Shown here in pieces: positions 51,181 to 58,859 of a stretch of 64,000 nt of DNA. Location of the stretch: assembly GCA_018823125.1 (NCBI GenBank), contig JAHJIW010000011.1, positions 1-64,000 on the forward strand, in the 5' to 3' direction. The DNA comes from Candidatus Margulisiibacteriota bacterium (GTDB lineage Bacteria > Margulisbacteria > WOR-1 > JAHJIW01). How positions within the stretch are numbered: the first letter of the stretch is position 1; the number at the start of each line of letters is the position of its first letter. Under the pieces are notes generated by a model. That model was not told the DNA's origin and did not search any database. It saw nothing but the letters and a program-made list of their open reading frames with translations. The position numbers and the translations under genes are program-made.

Positions 51181-51831
51181 ATGAATAAAAAACTGATGGT
51201 TTGGATTATTACGACCGCCATTGCCTGGATCATCATCTATTTCGCTGGCGGCGGCATCTCCTTCATCCTCAAATCTTTAGGGGTTCTCTATTTATATACC
51301 TGGGCAATTTGGTTCTTAGTAATTATTTCATACCGCGCCAAAGGATCGCCCTCAAAATACCATCGCCAACAAACTTTGATCTTAACCCTTTCCAGTATGA
51401 TTATGGTTCCATTTATAATTATCCCGCCGTGGGAATTTAGCCAATTTTCCGGTCCCATCCCAAGAGATGGCTATGCCGCCTGGATCGGAATTATTATTTT
51501 TGCGATCGGGGTTTTTATTCAATTTCTTTCGATGAGAGCTCTGCAGAGCGGCTTTGGAGCCAGGCTTAGTGTTAAACGTAGTCAACCACTGATCACCAGC
51601 ATCCCATACAATATTATTCGCCATCCCGGATATTTTTCTCATATTTTAGCGATGTTAGGCGCATCGCTTGCAATGAGCAGTATCCTGGGCATTTTAATGA
51701 TCTTCTTACTAATTCCGTTGTTAGTAATACGGATTAATGATGAGGAAGCAATGTTATTAAAAGTATTTGGCAGGAAATATAGCAATTATCAAAAGAAAAC
51801 CAAGTGGCGGATGCTACCGTTTGTTTATTAA
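51181..51831 (+). CDS. Isoprenylcysteine carboxyl methyltransferase (ICMT)-family membrane protein
   Basis: A 216-residue protein with about five transmembrane helices. The C-terminal NIIRHPGYFSHILAMLGASLAMSS...INDEEAMLLKVFGRKYSNYQKKTKWRMLPFVY is the ICMT/PEMT/NnrU-like signature (R-HPxY and E...F...Y). Such enzymes methylate lipids, isoprenoids or small thiols using SAM; the substrate here is unknown. The open frame extends six codons upstream, but the promoter position supports ATG 51181. It precedes a TspO gene by 13 bases. Confidence 0.87.
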   Translation: MNKKLMVWIITTAIAWIIIYFAGGGISFILKSLGVLYLYTWAIWFLVIISYRAKGSPSKYHRQQTLILTLSSMIMVPFIIIPPWEFSQFSGPIPRDGYAAWIGIIIFAIGVFIQFLSMRALQSGFGARLSVKRSQPLITSIPYNIIRHPGYFSHILAMLGASLAMSSILGILMIFLLIPLLVIRINDEEAMLLKVFGRKYSNYQKKTKWRMLPFVY

Positions 51832-51844
51832 AAAGGAGTAAATC

Positions 51845-52324
51845 ATGAAAATAAAAAATATAATTACAATCTTAGTCTGGATCATTATCGCTTTCATCCC
51901 CGGGGCTTTTGGTGCATTATTTACGGCCCCGAACATCCAAAGCTGGTATATCACATTAAATCAGCCAGTCTTTACCCCTCCCAGCTGGCTTTTTGGACCG
52001 GTTTGGACCCTGCTTTACATCTCGATGGGCGTAGCGGCTACTTTGATTTGGGAAAAAAGAAAAGAAAATAAAATGGTCAAAGCCGCTTTGGTCATCTTTT
52101 TTGCCCAACTTTTCATTAACGGTCTTTGGTCAATGATATTTTTTGGGCAACACCAAATTCTGCAGGCCTTATTTCAAATCATACTGCTATGGTTCTTAAT
52201 TTTGGCAACGATTATCAAGTTTTATCAAATTAATACACTGGCGGGTTTAATCCTAATCCCCTATTTACTGTGGGTAAGCTTTGCCGCGCTGCTAAATTAT
52301 TCGTTTTGGACGCTTAATCGGTAA
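51845..52324 (+). CDS. tspO: TspO/MBR-family tryptophan-rich membrane protein
   Basis: 159 residues and five transmembrane helices with the family signature GALFTAPNIQSWYITLNQPVFTPPSWLFGPVWTLLYISMGVAA, LFINGLWSMIFFGQHQILQALF and the C-terminal LAGLILIPYLLWVSFAALLNYSFWTLN. TspO binds tetrapyrroles and responds to oxygen or stress in other bacteria. aaaaggag precedes the ATG. Its 3' end overlaps the convergent 213-codon gene by 11 bases. Confidence 0.95.
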   Translation: MKIKNIITILVWIIIAFIPGAFGALFTAPNIQSWYITLNQPVFTPPSWLFGPVWTLLYISMGVAATLIWEKRKENKMVKAALVIFFAQLFINGLWSMIFFGQHQILQALFQIILLWFLILATIIKFYQINTLAGLILIPYLLWVSFAALLNYSFWTLNR

Positions 52325-52955
52325 GGGGAATTTTAATTTTGATATATTTATGCTGGGCAGCATGGGGAAGATCGTCGCCGTAAAAAGACAATTCAACTTT
52401 ATCATCCTTGGTTAAGGCAACGCCTTGAGTAAGAATGGTTTTCACTTTTTCAGTTTCATTAAAATAGTTTTTTACGTAAAAATCTTTTTGCGTCCAGCTA
52501 AAATTCTTAATACGTGAGTCATCCGCTAAATTACCTTTATAAAAAGAACGAGCCATAACTTTTCCATCAGTGATATAAAATACAATTGGATGGGTGCCAA
52601 AATAATCGGCTCCGGTTTCGCCCCAACTGGTAACAATGGCACAATCTGAAGGGCCGCGTTTAATTACCTCAGCATTTTCTAGAAACAAAGGGCGCGGATA
52701 ATCAACCGACTTAGGAACTACCGGAGAAAATTTATAGACCGGTTTTGAGTTCTCATAGATCTCTATAAAAGACGCTGGGGTTTTATCTTTTGATGACGCC
52801 TTAATGGAATAACCATAAAGCACCCGATTCTCGCCCAAATCCTCTTTTAAAACCAGGCGATATTCTTTATCTAACCCCACGGTGCGCCACAAGCCAATCG
52901 CAATCAGCACCAATACGCCAATAATAACCAGCAATTGAATAGCTTTTGATTTCAT
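52314..52955 (-). CDS. Membrane-anchored protein of unknown function (213 aa)
   Basis: One N-terminal transmembrane helix (IQLLVIIGVLVLIAIGLW) then a beta-rich extracytoplasmic domain of about 185 residues (FIEIYENSKPVYKFSPVVP, CAIVTSWGETGADYFGTHPIVFYITDG). I recognise no family. No catalytic motif stands out. Divergent from the GCAxxG-type gene at 52972. Confidence 0.7.
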   Translation of the reverse strand: MKSKAIQLLVIIGVLVLIAIGLWRTVGLDKEYRLVLKEDLGENRVLYGYSIKASSKDKTPASFIEIYENSKPVYKFSPVVPKSVDYPRPLFLENAEVIKRGPSDCAIVTSWGETGADYFGTHPIVFYITDGKVMARSFYKGNLADDSRIKNFSWTQKDFYVKNYFNETEKVKTILTQGVALTKDDKVELSFYGDDLPHAAQHKYIKIKIPLTD

Positions 52956-52971
52956 GAGAATATGTTACCTG

Positions 52972-53313
52972 ATGCCAATTGAAAAAGCAAAAAAGCATTA
53001 TTTAGGTAAAGATAATCACGAACGGCTCAACTGCGCCGAATCAATATTGCGGGCATTTCCCGAACTTAGTAAAGATGCCAAAGACTCACTGTGTAAAGGC
53101 GGTGGCAGAGCCCCGGGAGGCAAATGTGGAGCCTATTGCGCAGCAAAATTTATTCTCGAAAAGCATGCCCCTGAAAAATTGAAAGAATTTGAAAACTATT
53201 TTAAGAACTTAGCCGGATCATTAAAATGTGATGAAATTAGGCGCAACCGAAAATTATCTTGTTTAGGCTGCGTTGAAAAAGCAGCCGAATATTTACATCA
53301 GCATAGCAGTTAA
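52972..53313 (+). CDS. C_GCAxxG_C_C-type cysteine-rich protein (113 aa)
   Basis: A small soluble protein with spaced cysteines: NCAESIL (first Cys), SLCKGGGRAPGGKCGAYCAAKFIL (cluster like the GCAxxG segment) and KLSCLGCVEKAAEYL at the end. This layout is that of the C_GCAxxG_C_C family, thought to bind metal or a redox cofactor. The frame is open six codons earlier, but ATG 52972 is a better match to the family start (IEKAKKHYLGKDNHERLNCAE). No clear ribosome site. Confidence 0.75.
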   Translation: MPIEKAKKHYLGKDNHERLNCAESILRAFPELSKDAKDSLCKGGGRAPGGKCGAYCAAKFILEKHAPEKLKEFENYFKNLAGSLKCDEIRRNRKLSCLGCVEKAAEYLHQHSS

Positions 53314-53316
53314 CTT

Positions 53317-53484
53317 TTATTTTTTCTTTTTACGTTTGACCGCTTTTACCATTCGATCAAAAGCCTGAATTTTGGTACGGCCTTCAGTAAGATGCTTCTG
53401 GTAAACCGCGCCATATCCCTTACGATTAGCAATTTTAAAAAACTTAACCTTTTTAATTGATAACTTTTTTTCTTTTTTTGCCAT
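53317..53484 (-). CDS. Small basic protein (55 aa)
   Basis: Start set at ATG 53484 because ggaggtg is well placed. The peptide is very basic (MAKKEKKLSIKKVKFFKIANRKGYGAVYQKHLTEGRTKIQAFDRMVKAVKRKKKK) without membrane segments. It may bind nucleic acid, but no family is recognised. It ends three bases from the convergent GCAxxG-type gene. Confidence 0.65.
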   Translation of the reverse strand: MAKKEKKLSIKKVKFFKIANRKGYGAVYQKHLTEGRTKIQAFDRMVKAVKRKKKK

Positions 53485-53541
53485 GGAACACCTCCGTAAA
53501 TTAAATTTTACGCTCAAGCATAAATAAAGACAAGTAGTATC

Positions 53542-53572
53542 AAAAAAAAGACCCCGAAATGAATCAGGGTCT
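53542..53572 (-). terminator. Terminator of the RRM protein gene
   Basis: On the minus strand AGACCC and GGGTCT form a stem around a 12-base loop and are followed by a run of eight T. Confidence 0.85.
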
Positions 53573-53596
53573 AATTTGTTGTTTAAGAACGATTAA

Positions 53597-53902
53597 CTAG
53601 AACGAGTAGCCAGAATCTCTAGAATCTCTTCTGGGTCTACGGTTGTCGTTAGATCTTTCGGTCTTAGGACGGGCTTCGTTACAGGTAACTTCGCGATCGC
53701 CCCATTTATAGCCTTGCATTGCAGCAACAGCTTTATCGGCATCAGCGTCTTCCATATCAACAAAACCAAATCCTCTGGATCTACCAGAAAACTTATCGGA
53801 AACAATTCTGGCTGATAAAACTGTACCGAATTCTGAAAACTTAGTTTTCAGGTCTTCGTCTTTAACCGTCCAGGGTAAATTTCCTACGAATAAACTTTTC
53901 AT
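53597..53902 (-). CDS. RRM-type RNA-binding protein
   Basis: 101 residues, a single RNA recognition motif with RNP2 LFVGNL (residues 4-9) and RNP1 RGFGFVDM (about 43-50), and an Arg/Asp/Ser-rich tail (NDNRRPRRDSRDSGYSF). Such short RRM proteins in bacteria are often induced by cold and act as RNA chaperones. aaggag precedes the ATG. It has its own terminator and a long upstream non-coding region (53903-54161), so regulation through the leader is possible. Confidence 0.93.
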   Translation of the reverse strand: MKSLFVGNLPWTVKDEDLKTKFSEFGTVLSARIVSDKFSGRSRGFGFVDMEDADADKAVAAMQGYKWGDREVTCNEARPKTERSNDNRRPRRDSRDSGYSF

Positions 53903-54161
53903 GTGAATGTACTCCTTTTTTAAATTTTTCTGCGATTAACGGAATGTTGAGGCTCAAAAATGAGGCGTCGACATGATTAAGATGCAGACTCTTAAATTCT
54001 CAATGTAACTAAAGTAACACTTACCATTAATTTCGACTTTTTGCATTTTGACAGATTTCCGTCCAAATGTAAAGGATTTATATCCTACAATCTATTATCG
54101 TCCATTCCTTTCGGAAATTTCACTTTATTTTTGATTTTCGGGCAAGCCCAGCCCCCTTTCC
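53903..54161 (-). promoter_or_regulatory. Probable long 5' untranslated region of the RRM gene
   Basis: A 259-base gene-free stretch lies upstream of the RRM gene. No credible ORF and no convincing promoter pair is visible. A small palindrome GGATATAAATCC is at about 54079-54090, and an imperfect gcctca/tgaggc-type repeat lies near 53951-53971. Long leaders are typical of cold-induced RNA-binding protein genes; this is inference from context. Confidence 0.35.
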
Positions 54162-54407
54162 CTACTTCACTACCGCCCTAAACAAAGCAATGATTACCAA
54201 TAAATAACCTAACATGCGTACAAATAAGAATAACGTTGCAAAAGCCGGTTCGATTCCAATTAAATAAGCTAGGTGCGACGATCCGAACAAACCAAACGCC
54301 AATGCAATATAAATGGCAATATCATTTTTATTTTTCTGGTAAGCCCATAACCCTAAGGCCAAAATCACGGCACAAAGAATCAGGTTCATAATATATATAT
54401 TTAACAT
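54162..54407 (-). CDS. Small membrane protein (81 aa)
   Basis: Three hydrophobic helices (LILCAVILALGLWAY, IAIYIALAFGLFGSSHLAYLIGI, ATLFLFVRMLGYLLVIIALFRAV). The last two resemble the conserved core of small membrane sensors with the H-xxY and R-xxGY residues, but no family name can be given. A GGGGGAA ribosome site precedes the ATG; an in-frame ATG six codons in is an alternative. Confidence 0.6.
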   Translation of the reverse strand: MLNIYIMNLILCAVILALGLWAYQKNKNDIAIYIALAFGLFGSSHLAYLIGIEPAFATLFLFVRMLGYLLVIIALFRAVVK

Positions 54408-54467
54408 TGTGTTCCCCCTTAACTTAAGATTGTACTTCCATATCTAAATAAAAATCAACATTAAAAA

Positions 54468-54497
54468 GTGAAATTATTTTGAATTTTGTTCGATAAC
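54468..54497 (+). promoter_or_regulatory. Shared GTGAAATTA-N14-CGATAAC element upstream of 232-aa gene
   Basis: GTGAAATTA (54468-54476), 14 bases, CGATAAC (54491-54497), then 37 bases with gaaagga to the ATG at 54535. Fifth instance of the bipartite element, 50 kb from the first. Confidence 0.6.
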
Positions 54498-54534
54498 AAA
54501 TTGAATAATCTATTTTAGACTGAAAGGAAATAAC

Positions 54535-55233
54535 ATGGGCGCACAAGCAACAATTTGTAAACCTTTAAGAAAAGCATATCAAGGAGCTAAAACACTTTTC
54601 TGGAGACCGGTTAATTATCTTTTTCGTAAACCTGCCTATCGAGCCGCGAGCCCGCACACCAGTTTACGAGGGTTGGAAAATATCTTCACTAACAATCAAT
54701 ACGTTCCTGAAATCAAAACCCGCCTCATCACAAATCTTGCCAATCGAATTCTAAGACAAAACATCACTCCATCAACTCAAGAATTTTATCATCTGCCCGA
54801 AAAACTGGTTAGATCCACTATTTTATATTTAGGTAGAACAGTTGCTGATAAAGATTCGATTCCGGCCGGAGAGTTAAGCATATTTATCAGATTCGGCATC
54901 GAAGGGCTTTGTTTTGGAGAAGTGTATAATTTTGTCCGCATCAATCGAATCATTCATGCGCCCGCTCTTCCCATATTAGAAGAATATTTATACAGCGGTC
55001 GACATTCGAACGGGCCCAGTCCGGTCCGCGTAGAAAAAAACTGGTTCGAAACTTCTTTTGAAGAAGGGCATAACGCTACCTGTTATCCCGAAAGATCCCG
55101 CGCCCAGAGAATTTTGAGTGCGATGGCAGATAACAATCCGTTGTTAAGAGCCTCCATTCACGAGATGCTCGGCAAAGCTCCATCTTATATCGAAATTCCA
55201 AGTCAAAATGAAATAGCAGCCGTACCGCGCTAG
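54535..55233 (+). CDS. Orphan protein, unknown function (232 aa)
   Basis: I do not recognise this family. The N-terminal 45 residues are basic and aromatic (KPLRKAYQGAKTLFWRPVNYLFRKPAYRAAS), followed by a mainly helical domain (EIKTRLITNLANRILRQN; LPEKLVRSTILYLGRTVADKD; ELSIFIRFGIEGLCFGEVYNFVRINRIIH). No signal peptide or membrane span is evident. It shares with the orphans at 3865-6179 and 27046 both the CGATA-type promoter and a basic N-terminal extension. Its stop shares four bases with the convergent barrel gene (CTAG). Confidence 0.65.
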   Translation: MGAQATICKPLRKAYQGAKTLFWRPVNYLFRKPAYRAASPHTSLRGLENIFTNNQYVPEIKTRLITNLANRILRQNITPSTQEFYHLPEKLVRSTILYLGRTVADKDSIPAGELSIFIRFGIEGLCFGEVYNFVRINRIIHAPALPILEEYLYSGRHSNGPSPVRVEKNWFETSFEEGHNATCYPERSRAQRILSAMADNNPLLRASIHEMLGKAPSYIEIPSQNEIAAVPR

Positions 55234-55811
55234 ATTTTAAACTCGGTTCCCACTTCTATAACGGTAGGCATACTTTTGCCTTCTTCGTAGGTAGTACCAA
55301 TGTGGCCGTATAAATCCATGAATTCCCAAGGTGTAGTATTAGCACCAAAATATACCGGAAAAGTTGTAGTAGAACCGGCACCACTGGAAGTATATCCAGC
55401 GCCGATCACTAAATATGGCGTATACCAGCTGGCCGGCATCGACATATCAACCAATAAGGAAAAAGAAAAGGCGGAAGCCTGTGCTGCATATGAAAGTGGA
55501 ACCGCCAGCGCCATATCAATGCCATTTTTTTCCATATCATATACTTCCCACTTAATTCCTAAGATGTAAGAGGTAGAATTCGTTCCCGCCGTATCCGAAA
55601 AGGTAGTACCTAATCTTAACTCTTTTCCTTCGGCAAAGCCCCACCCAAACCTAAGCGGCAATCCGTAAGTTTGACTATTTTGCATCAGCGAAGCCGAATA
55701 AATAATTTCAAAAACTTTTTCCCCTACCCCAAGCGTTTTTCCGTAAGGCACCGCGTAGGCCGCAACACTTAAAACAAAAATAAAAAGTACCGCAAAAATA
55801 ATTTTTCGCAT
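55230..55811 (-). CDS. Outer-membrane beta-barrel-like protein (193 aa)
   Basis: A signal peptide (residues 1-19, MRKIIFAVLFIFVLSVAAYA) is followed by alternating amphipathic strands with aromatic girdles (RFGWGFAEGKELRLGTTFSD; SYILGIKWEVYDMEKNGIDMALAVPLSYAAQ; WYTPYLVIGAGYTSSGAG). The C-terminal strand ends in TEFKI. This is consistent with a small barrel. No specific role readable. gaggaaa ribosome site. Confidence 0.7.
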   Translation of the reverse strand: MRKIIFAVLFIFVLSVAAYAVPYGKTLGVGEKVFEIIYSASLMQNSQTYGLPLRFGWGFAEGKELRLGTTFSDTAGTNSTSYILGIKWEVYDMEKNGIDMALAVPLSYAAQASAFSFSLLVDMSMPASWYTPYLVIGAGYTSSGAGSTTTFPVYFGANTTPWEFMDLYGHIGTTYEEGKSMPTVIEVGTEFKI

Positions 55812-55823
55812 TAAATTTCCTCC

Positions 55824-56438
55824 TTATTGCCTGAACCATTTTCTGGATAAGATTAACGGAATCAATAAATATACCCACGAGCTATAGGTTACATGGGCAA
55901 TCGCCATCGCCATCGCTACCAGCGCAACAACGGGAGTAACCAATGTTCTTCTTTTACCCAAGGCAACTTTGTCGGGATCGAGGTCTTTATCCACTAACCG
56001 TCGGTCCCGAGTCGCATAATCCCAGTTAATATAAAATAATCCACCTAAAATAAATAAATTGCCACCAAAAAACACATCCGCCACCCAATCGAAAGAAAAT
56101 TCACCAATTAATGACGTAGAAAAAGGGATCAAGGCAATAAACATCAGAATAAAAATATTAATCCAGATATGATGACGATCGGTACGACGAATATAATGAA
56201 ATTGTTGATGGTGAACAATCCAATAGAGTCCCAATAGCATAAAGCTTAGTGCATAATCAAAAAAATAATAATATTGATCAGCTAACAACTGGTGTAATTT
56301 TGTAACCGTTATCCCGTCGCTCGGAGATGGCAACTCAAGATTCAATACTAAAAGCGTCATCGCAATTGCAAAAACTCCGTCGGTTAATGATACAATGCGT
56401 TGCGTAGTTAAACCAACCATTTGATTGCTTTCTGCCAT
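55824..56438 (-). CDS. TMEM175-family potassium channel (DUF1211)
   Basis: 204 residues, six membrane helices. The first helix contains RIVSLTDGVFAIAMTLLVLNLELP, the (R/K)xxxxxDGVFAIAxTLL signature that forms the selectivity constriction in TMEM175 channels. The third helix region WIVHHQQFHYIRRTDRHHIWINIFILMFIALIPFSTSLI is also typical. Bacterial members form tetrameric K+-permeable channels. Good Shine-Dalgarno (aaggagtg). Confidence 0.9.
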   Translation of the reverse strand: MAESNQMVGLTTQRIVSLTDGVFAIAMTLLVLNLELPSPSDGITVTKLHQLLADQYYYFFDYALSFMLLGLYWIVHHQQFHYIRRTDRHHIWINIFILMFIALIPFSTSLIGEFSFDWVADVFFGGNLFILGGLFYINWDYATRDRRLVDKDLDPDKVALGKRRTLVTPVVALVAMAMAIAHVTYSSWVYLLIPLILSRKWFRQ

Positions 56439-56532
56439 GCTTCACTCCTTATGTTTCGCAATGTTATAAAGATTATACGTACTCTATCTTGATTTTACAA
56501 ACCTAATCAGAGAAGTGCATTGCAGAAAATAA

Positions 56533-58518
56533 TTATACCGTTATTATCCCCTTGTCCTTCAAATATGCAAAGCGGTCAATAATTAATTTCCTATTACTAT
56601 TTGCCACATTGATATTATCAAAACTCAATTGAATTATATCTTTCATAGTTCGCTCACCATCACAAAGCAATAGCAAATCATAGGAAGAACTCAGCAGTGG
56701 TAAAGCTTTTGCGATTTGGCCAGGAATATATGCAATATAACTTTTTGATTTATTTATTTTATTCTTTTTTCCTGACTTTAGCTTTTCCATAAGCGAAAAA
56801 ATATCATAATTAAATATTTGAATTATTACATTGTCAGGGATTTTTGGCCGAGAAGCCAGCCTTATTGCCTTCTTAGAAGCAGATGAATTAGCGGCCGAAA
56901 AAGAACTCTCTTGAAATAACTTTTCATGTAAAAACACTTCTTTGATTACTGAATTTGAATTCTGTGCAACGAATTTCTTTAAAAATGGAAAATAAAGCTC
57001 AAACCATTTCTTTTCTTCAGAAACTTGTTTATGTATAAACCCATCTTGATCCATTAAAGAAATTATCTCTTTGCCAAAGTCTAAAGGGGAACACCCTGCA
57101 TATCCACACAATAATATAGTTGTAAGCGGGAATGCCTCAATTAAAAACACGTAAAGCTCACAAATTTTTTCTAAAAACTCATAAGATTTACCTTTTTTTA
57201 TTGGGCGATAAAATGACGGGAAAATATCAGGGTACTTCTGCACCAAAGTTTTCTCCTCGGGCAAGCTTGTTACTAACGAGGAAACATTCGTTTGTAAAAA
57301 TTCTGCATTGTTAAATTTTTCCTTATTTTTACAATATATTTCACTGCCCTTAAGATAAACAAATAAAGAAATATGAACTAGTGAAGAAGGACAATAAATC
57401 CTAGACATAAGAGCGGTTTTTAAAGTCTCATCCATTTGAGATTTATTTTCAAAAGGGAAACCAATTATAAATGTAAGGAAAGGGAAAATATCATTTTGAA
57501 AAAGCATTTCCAAAACATTTTTAAGCTTTGCTAATGGCAATCTTTTTTTGATCTTTTCCTGAACTTCTTTTGATCCCGATTCAATTCCAATCAAAATTCT
57601 CTTACAGCCAGCCTCTTTTAACTTTATTATTAGCTCTTCATCCAAAGCCTCTAAACGAGAACTACATCTCCATCGAATTCCTTTATTCTTAAGCCCGGAT
57701 AAAAACTCACCCGCAAACTTTTTGGAAGCTAAAAAATGATCATGTACAATATGAAAATCAAACCACCCATTATCTTTAATATAGTCTAAAGCTTTTTGCA
57801 TTTCTTCGATAAGCCGTTGAGGAGATTTCATTCGAAAATTTCTTTTCCACATCCTGCAAGTGGAGCAAAAAGTACATCTAAACGGGCATCCCCTGCCAGC
57901 TTCAATTTGCAATGCATTATACTTTTCTAAATGTGGGATTAGCGAAAAATCTAAAAACGGTAATTCATTCAGATTTTCAATAAACAAACGGTCAGGATTT
58001 CTTATTACCTTGCCTTCTTTTCTATACGTGATTCCCTGCACATTTTCGAGCAACCTTTTACCTCTCATTACTTCCAAAACTTCTACTAGGGTAATCTCCC
58101 CTTCCCCCCTAACGATAATATCAACTTGTTCAAATGTCTTCATAACTTCAATTTCATCAAAAGAAACTTCCGGACCACCCAAAATTATCGGGATTTCAGG
58201 AGCAATCTTTTTACATTCACGAGCGATAAGCAATACCCCCGGCAACGAATTACACATCACATTAAAACCAATACTCTTTGGATTAGAAGATAAAATCTTT
58301 TTAGCTGCATTAATAAAAAATCTTGAAGAAAACTTTTTATTTTCAAAAATTATTCCTAAATCAAGAATTTCTGATTGATACCCTAGTTGTTTAATATAGG
58401 TAGCCAAACTTAATAGGCCTAGTGGAATTTCTCGAAACACATCTTCAGAGGTATAAACTTGAACAAGTTCTATATCTGCATTAGTTTTCGCTTTTTGAAC
58501 CAGTCTTTTTGTCACCAT
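56533..58518 (-). CDS. B12-binding radical SAM enzyme with C-terminal PqqD-like domain
   Basis: 661 residues. A cobalamin-binding domain (about 25-145, IPLGLLSLATYIKQLGYQSEILDLG ... ILGGPEVSF) is followed by the radical SAM domain with CxxxCxxC at 211-218 (CPFRCTFC) and GIESGSKEVQEKI. A long linker leads to residues about 580-661 (SYIAYIPGQIAKALPLLSSSYDLLLLCDGERTMKDIIQLSF...RFAYLKDKGIITV). That last part has the pattern of a PqqD-like/RiPP-recognition winged helix. Similar domain orders occur in peptide-modifying radical SAM enzymes. A 48-codon gene lies immediately upstream, separated by a hairpin. Lacks a visible Shine-Dalgarno. AT-rich compared with neighbours, suggesting transfer. The PqqD assignment is by pattern, not alignment. 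Confidence 0.8.
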   Translation of the reverse strand: MVTKRLVQKAKTNADIELVQVYTSEDVFREIPLGLLSLATYIKQLGYQSEILDLGIIFENKKFSSRFFINAAKKILSSNPKSIGFNVMCNSLPGVLLIARECKKIAPEIPIILGGPEVSFDEIEVMKTFEQVDIIVRGEGEITLVEVLEVMRGKRLLENVQGITYRKEGKVIRNPDRLFIENLNELPFLDFSLIPHLEKYNALQIEAGRGCPFRCTFCSTCRMWKRNFRMKSPQRLIEEMQKALDYIKDNGWFDFHIVHDHFLASKKFAGEFLSGLKNKGIRWRCSSRLEALDEELIIKLKEAGCKRILIGIESGSKEVQEKIKKRLPLAKLKNVLEMLFQNDIFPFLTFIIGFPFENKSQMDETLKTALMSRIYCPSSLVHISLFVYLKGSEIYCKNKEKFNNAEFLQTNVSSLVTSLPEEKTLVQKYPDIFPSFYRPIKKGKSYEFLEKICELYVFLIEAFPLTTILLCGYAGCSPLDFGKEIISLMDQDGFIHKQVSEEKKWFELYFPFLKKFVAQNSNSVIKEVFLHEKLFQESSFSAANSSASKKAIRLASRPKIPDNVIIQIFNYDIFSLMEKLKSGKKNKINKSKSYIAYIPGQIAKALPLLSSSYDLLLLCDGERTMKDIIQLSFDNINVANSNRKLIIDRFAYLKDKGIITV

Positions 58519-58542
58519 GAGGAGTTACCTATCATTAAAACC

Positions 58543-58569
58543 AAAGGAATGCATAAAAAACATTCCTTT
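58543..58569 (-). terminator. Hairpin between the 48-aa gene and the radical SAM gene
   Basis: AAAGGAATG (58543-58551) and CATTCCTTT (58561-58569) form a perfect 9-bp stem with a nine-base T-rich loop on the minus strand. No long T-run follows, so it is probably a partial terminator or processing stem that would give more peptide mRNA than enzyme mRNA. Confidence 0.55.
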
Positions 58570-58600
58570 AGCTTAAAATTTACCTGAGTGAAAAATATTA

Positions 58601-58747
58601 CTATTTAAAAGCACTATTAATAGAAATTTTCTTTAATTTTTTAACTTCAGCATTGATATTCGAAACTCTTTGCGCTAATGCCTTGTTTTCTCTTTCTAAT
58701 CTTATGCATGCATTCTTTAGGCTTGCGATTTTTCTTTTTTCTGTCAT
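58601..58747 (-). CDS. Small coiled-coil peptide (48 aa), candidate precursor peptide
   Basis: Start set at ATG 58747, with ggggggtgaaac as ribosome site. The open frame reaches 58822, but that would include the promoter. The peptide is charged and helical with a leucine/isoleucine heptad (IASLKNACIRLERENKALA; INAEVKKLKKI), one Cys at position 14 and the tail ISINSAFK. A sigma-70 promoter lies at 58794-58822, and a hairpin lies downstream, before the radical SAM gene. This is the arrangement of a RiPP precursor followed by its maturase, but a structural or regulatory coiled-coil protein is equally possible from sequence alone. Confidence 0.6.
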   Translation of the reverse strand: MTEKRKIASLKNACIRLERENKALAQRVSNINAEVKKLKKISINSAFK

Positions 58748-58793
58748 TTGTTTCACCCCCCCTCTTATAATCAAAATGTACAACAATGTAACA

Positions 58794-58822
58794 ATTATAG
58801 TTCTCAGGTGTATCTTTTTCAA
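58794..58822 (-). promoter_or_regulatory. Promoter of the 48-aa gene
   Basis: Minus-strand TTGAAA (58822-58817), 17 bases, TATAAT (58799-58794). The expected transcript has a leader of about 40 bases before ATG 58747. It is back to back with the promoter of the divergent methyltransferase. Confidence 0.75.
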
Positions 58823-58824
58823 GG

Positions 58825-58853
58825 TTTACGGCATCTATTCTATTTGTTATACT
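58825..58853 (+). promoter_or_regulatory. Methyltransferase promoter, leaderless geometry
   Basis: TTTACG (58825-58830), 17 bases, TATACT (58848-58853), six bases (all T) to the ATG at 58860, and no Shine-Dalgarno. Confidence 0.6.
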
Positions 58854-58859
58854 TTTTTT

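Noticed and set aside
58653-58859. N-terminal extension of the methyltransferase frame from 58653
   Set aside because: It is antisense to the 48-aa gene and its promoter, and reads as random hydrophobic sequence; the SAM-binding domain starts properly from 58860.
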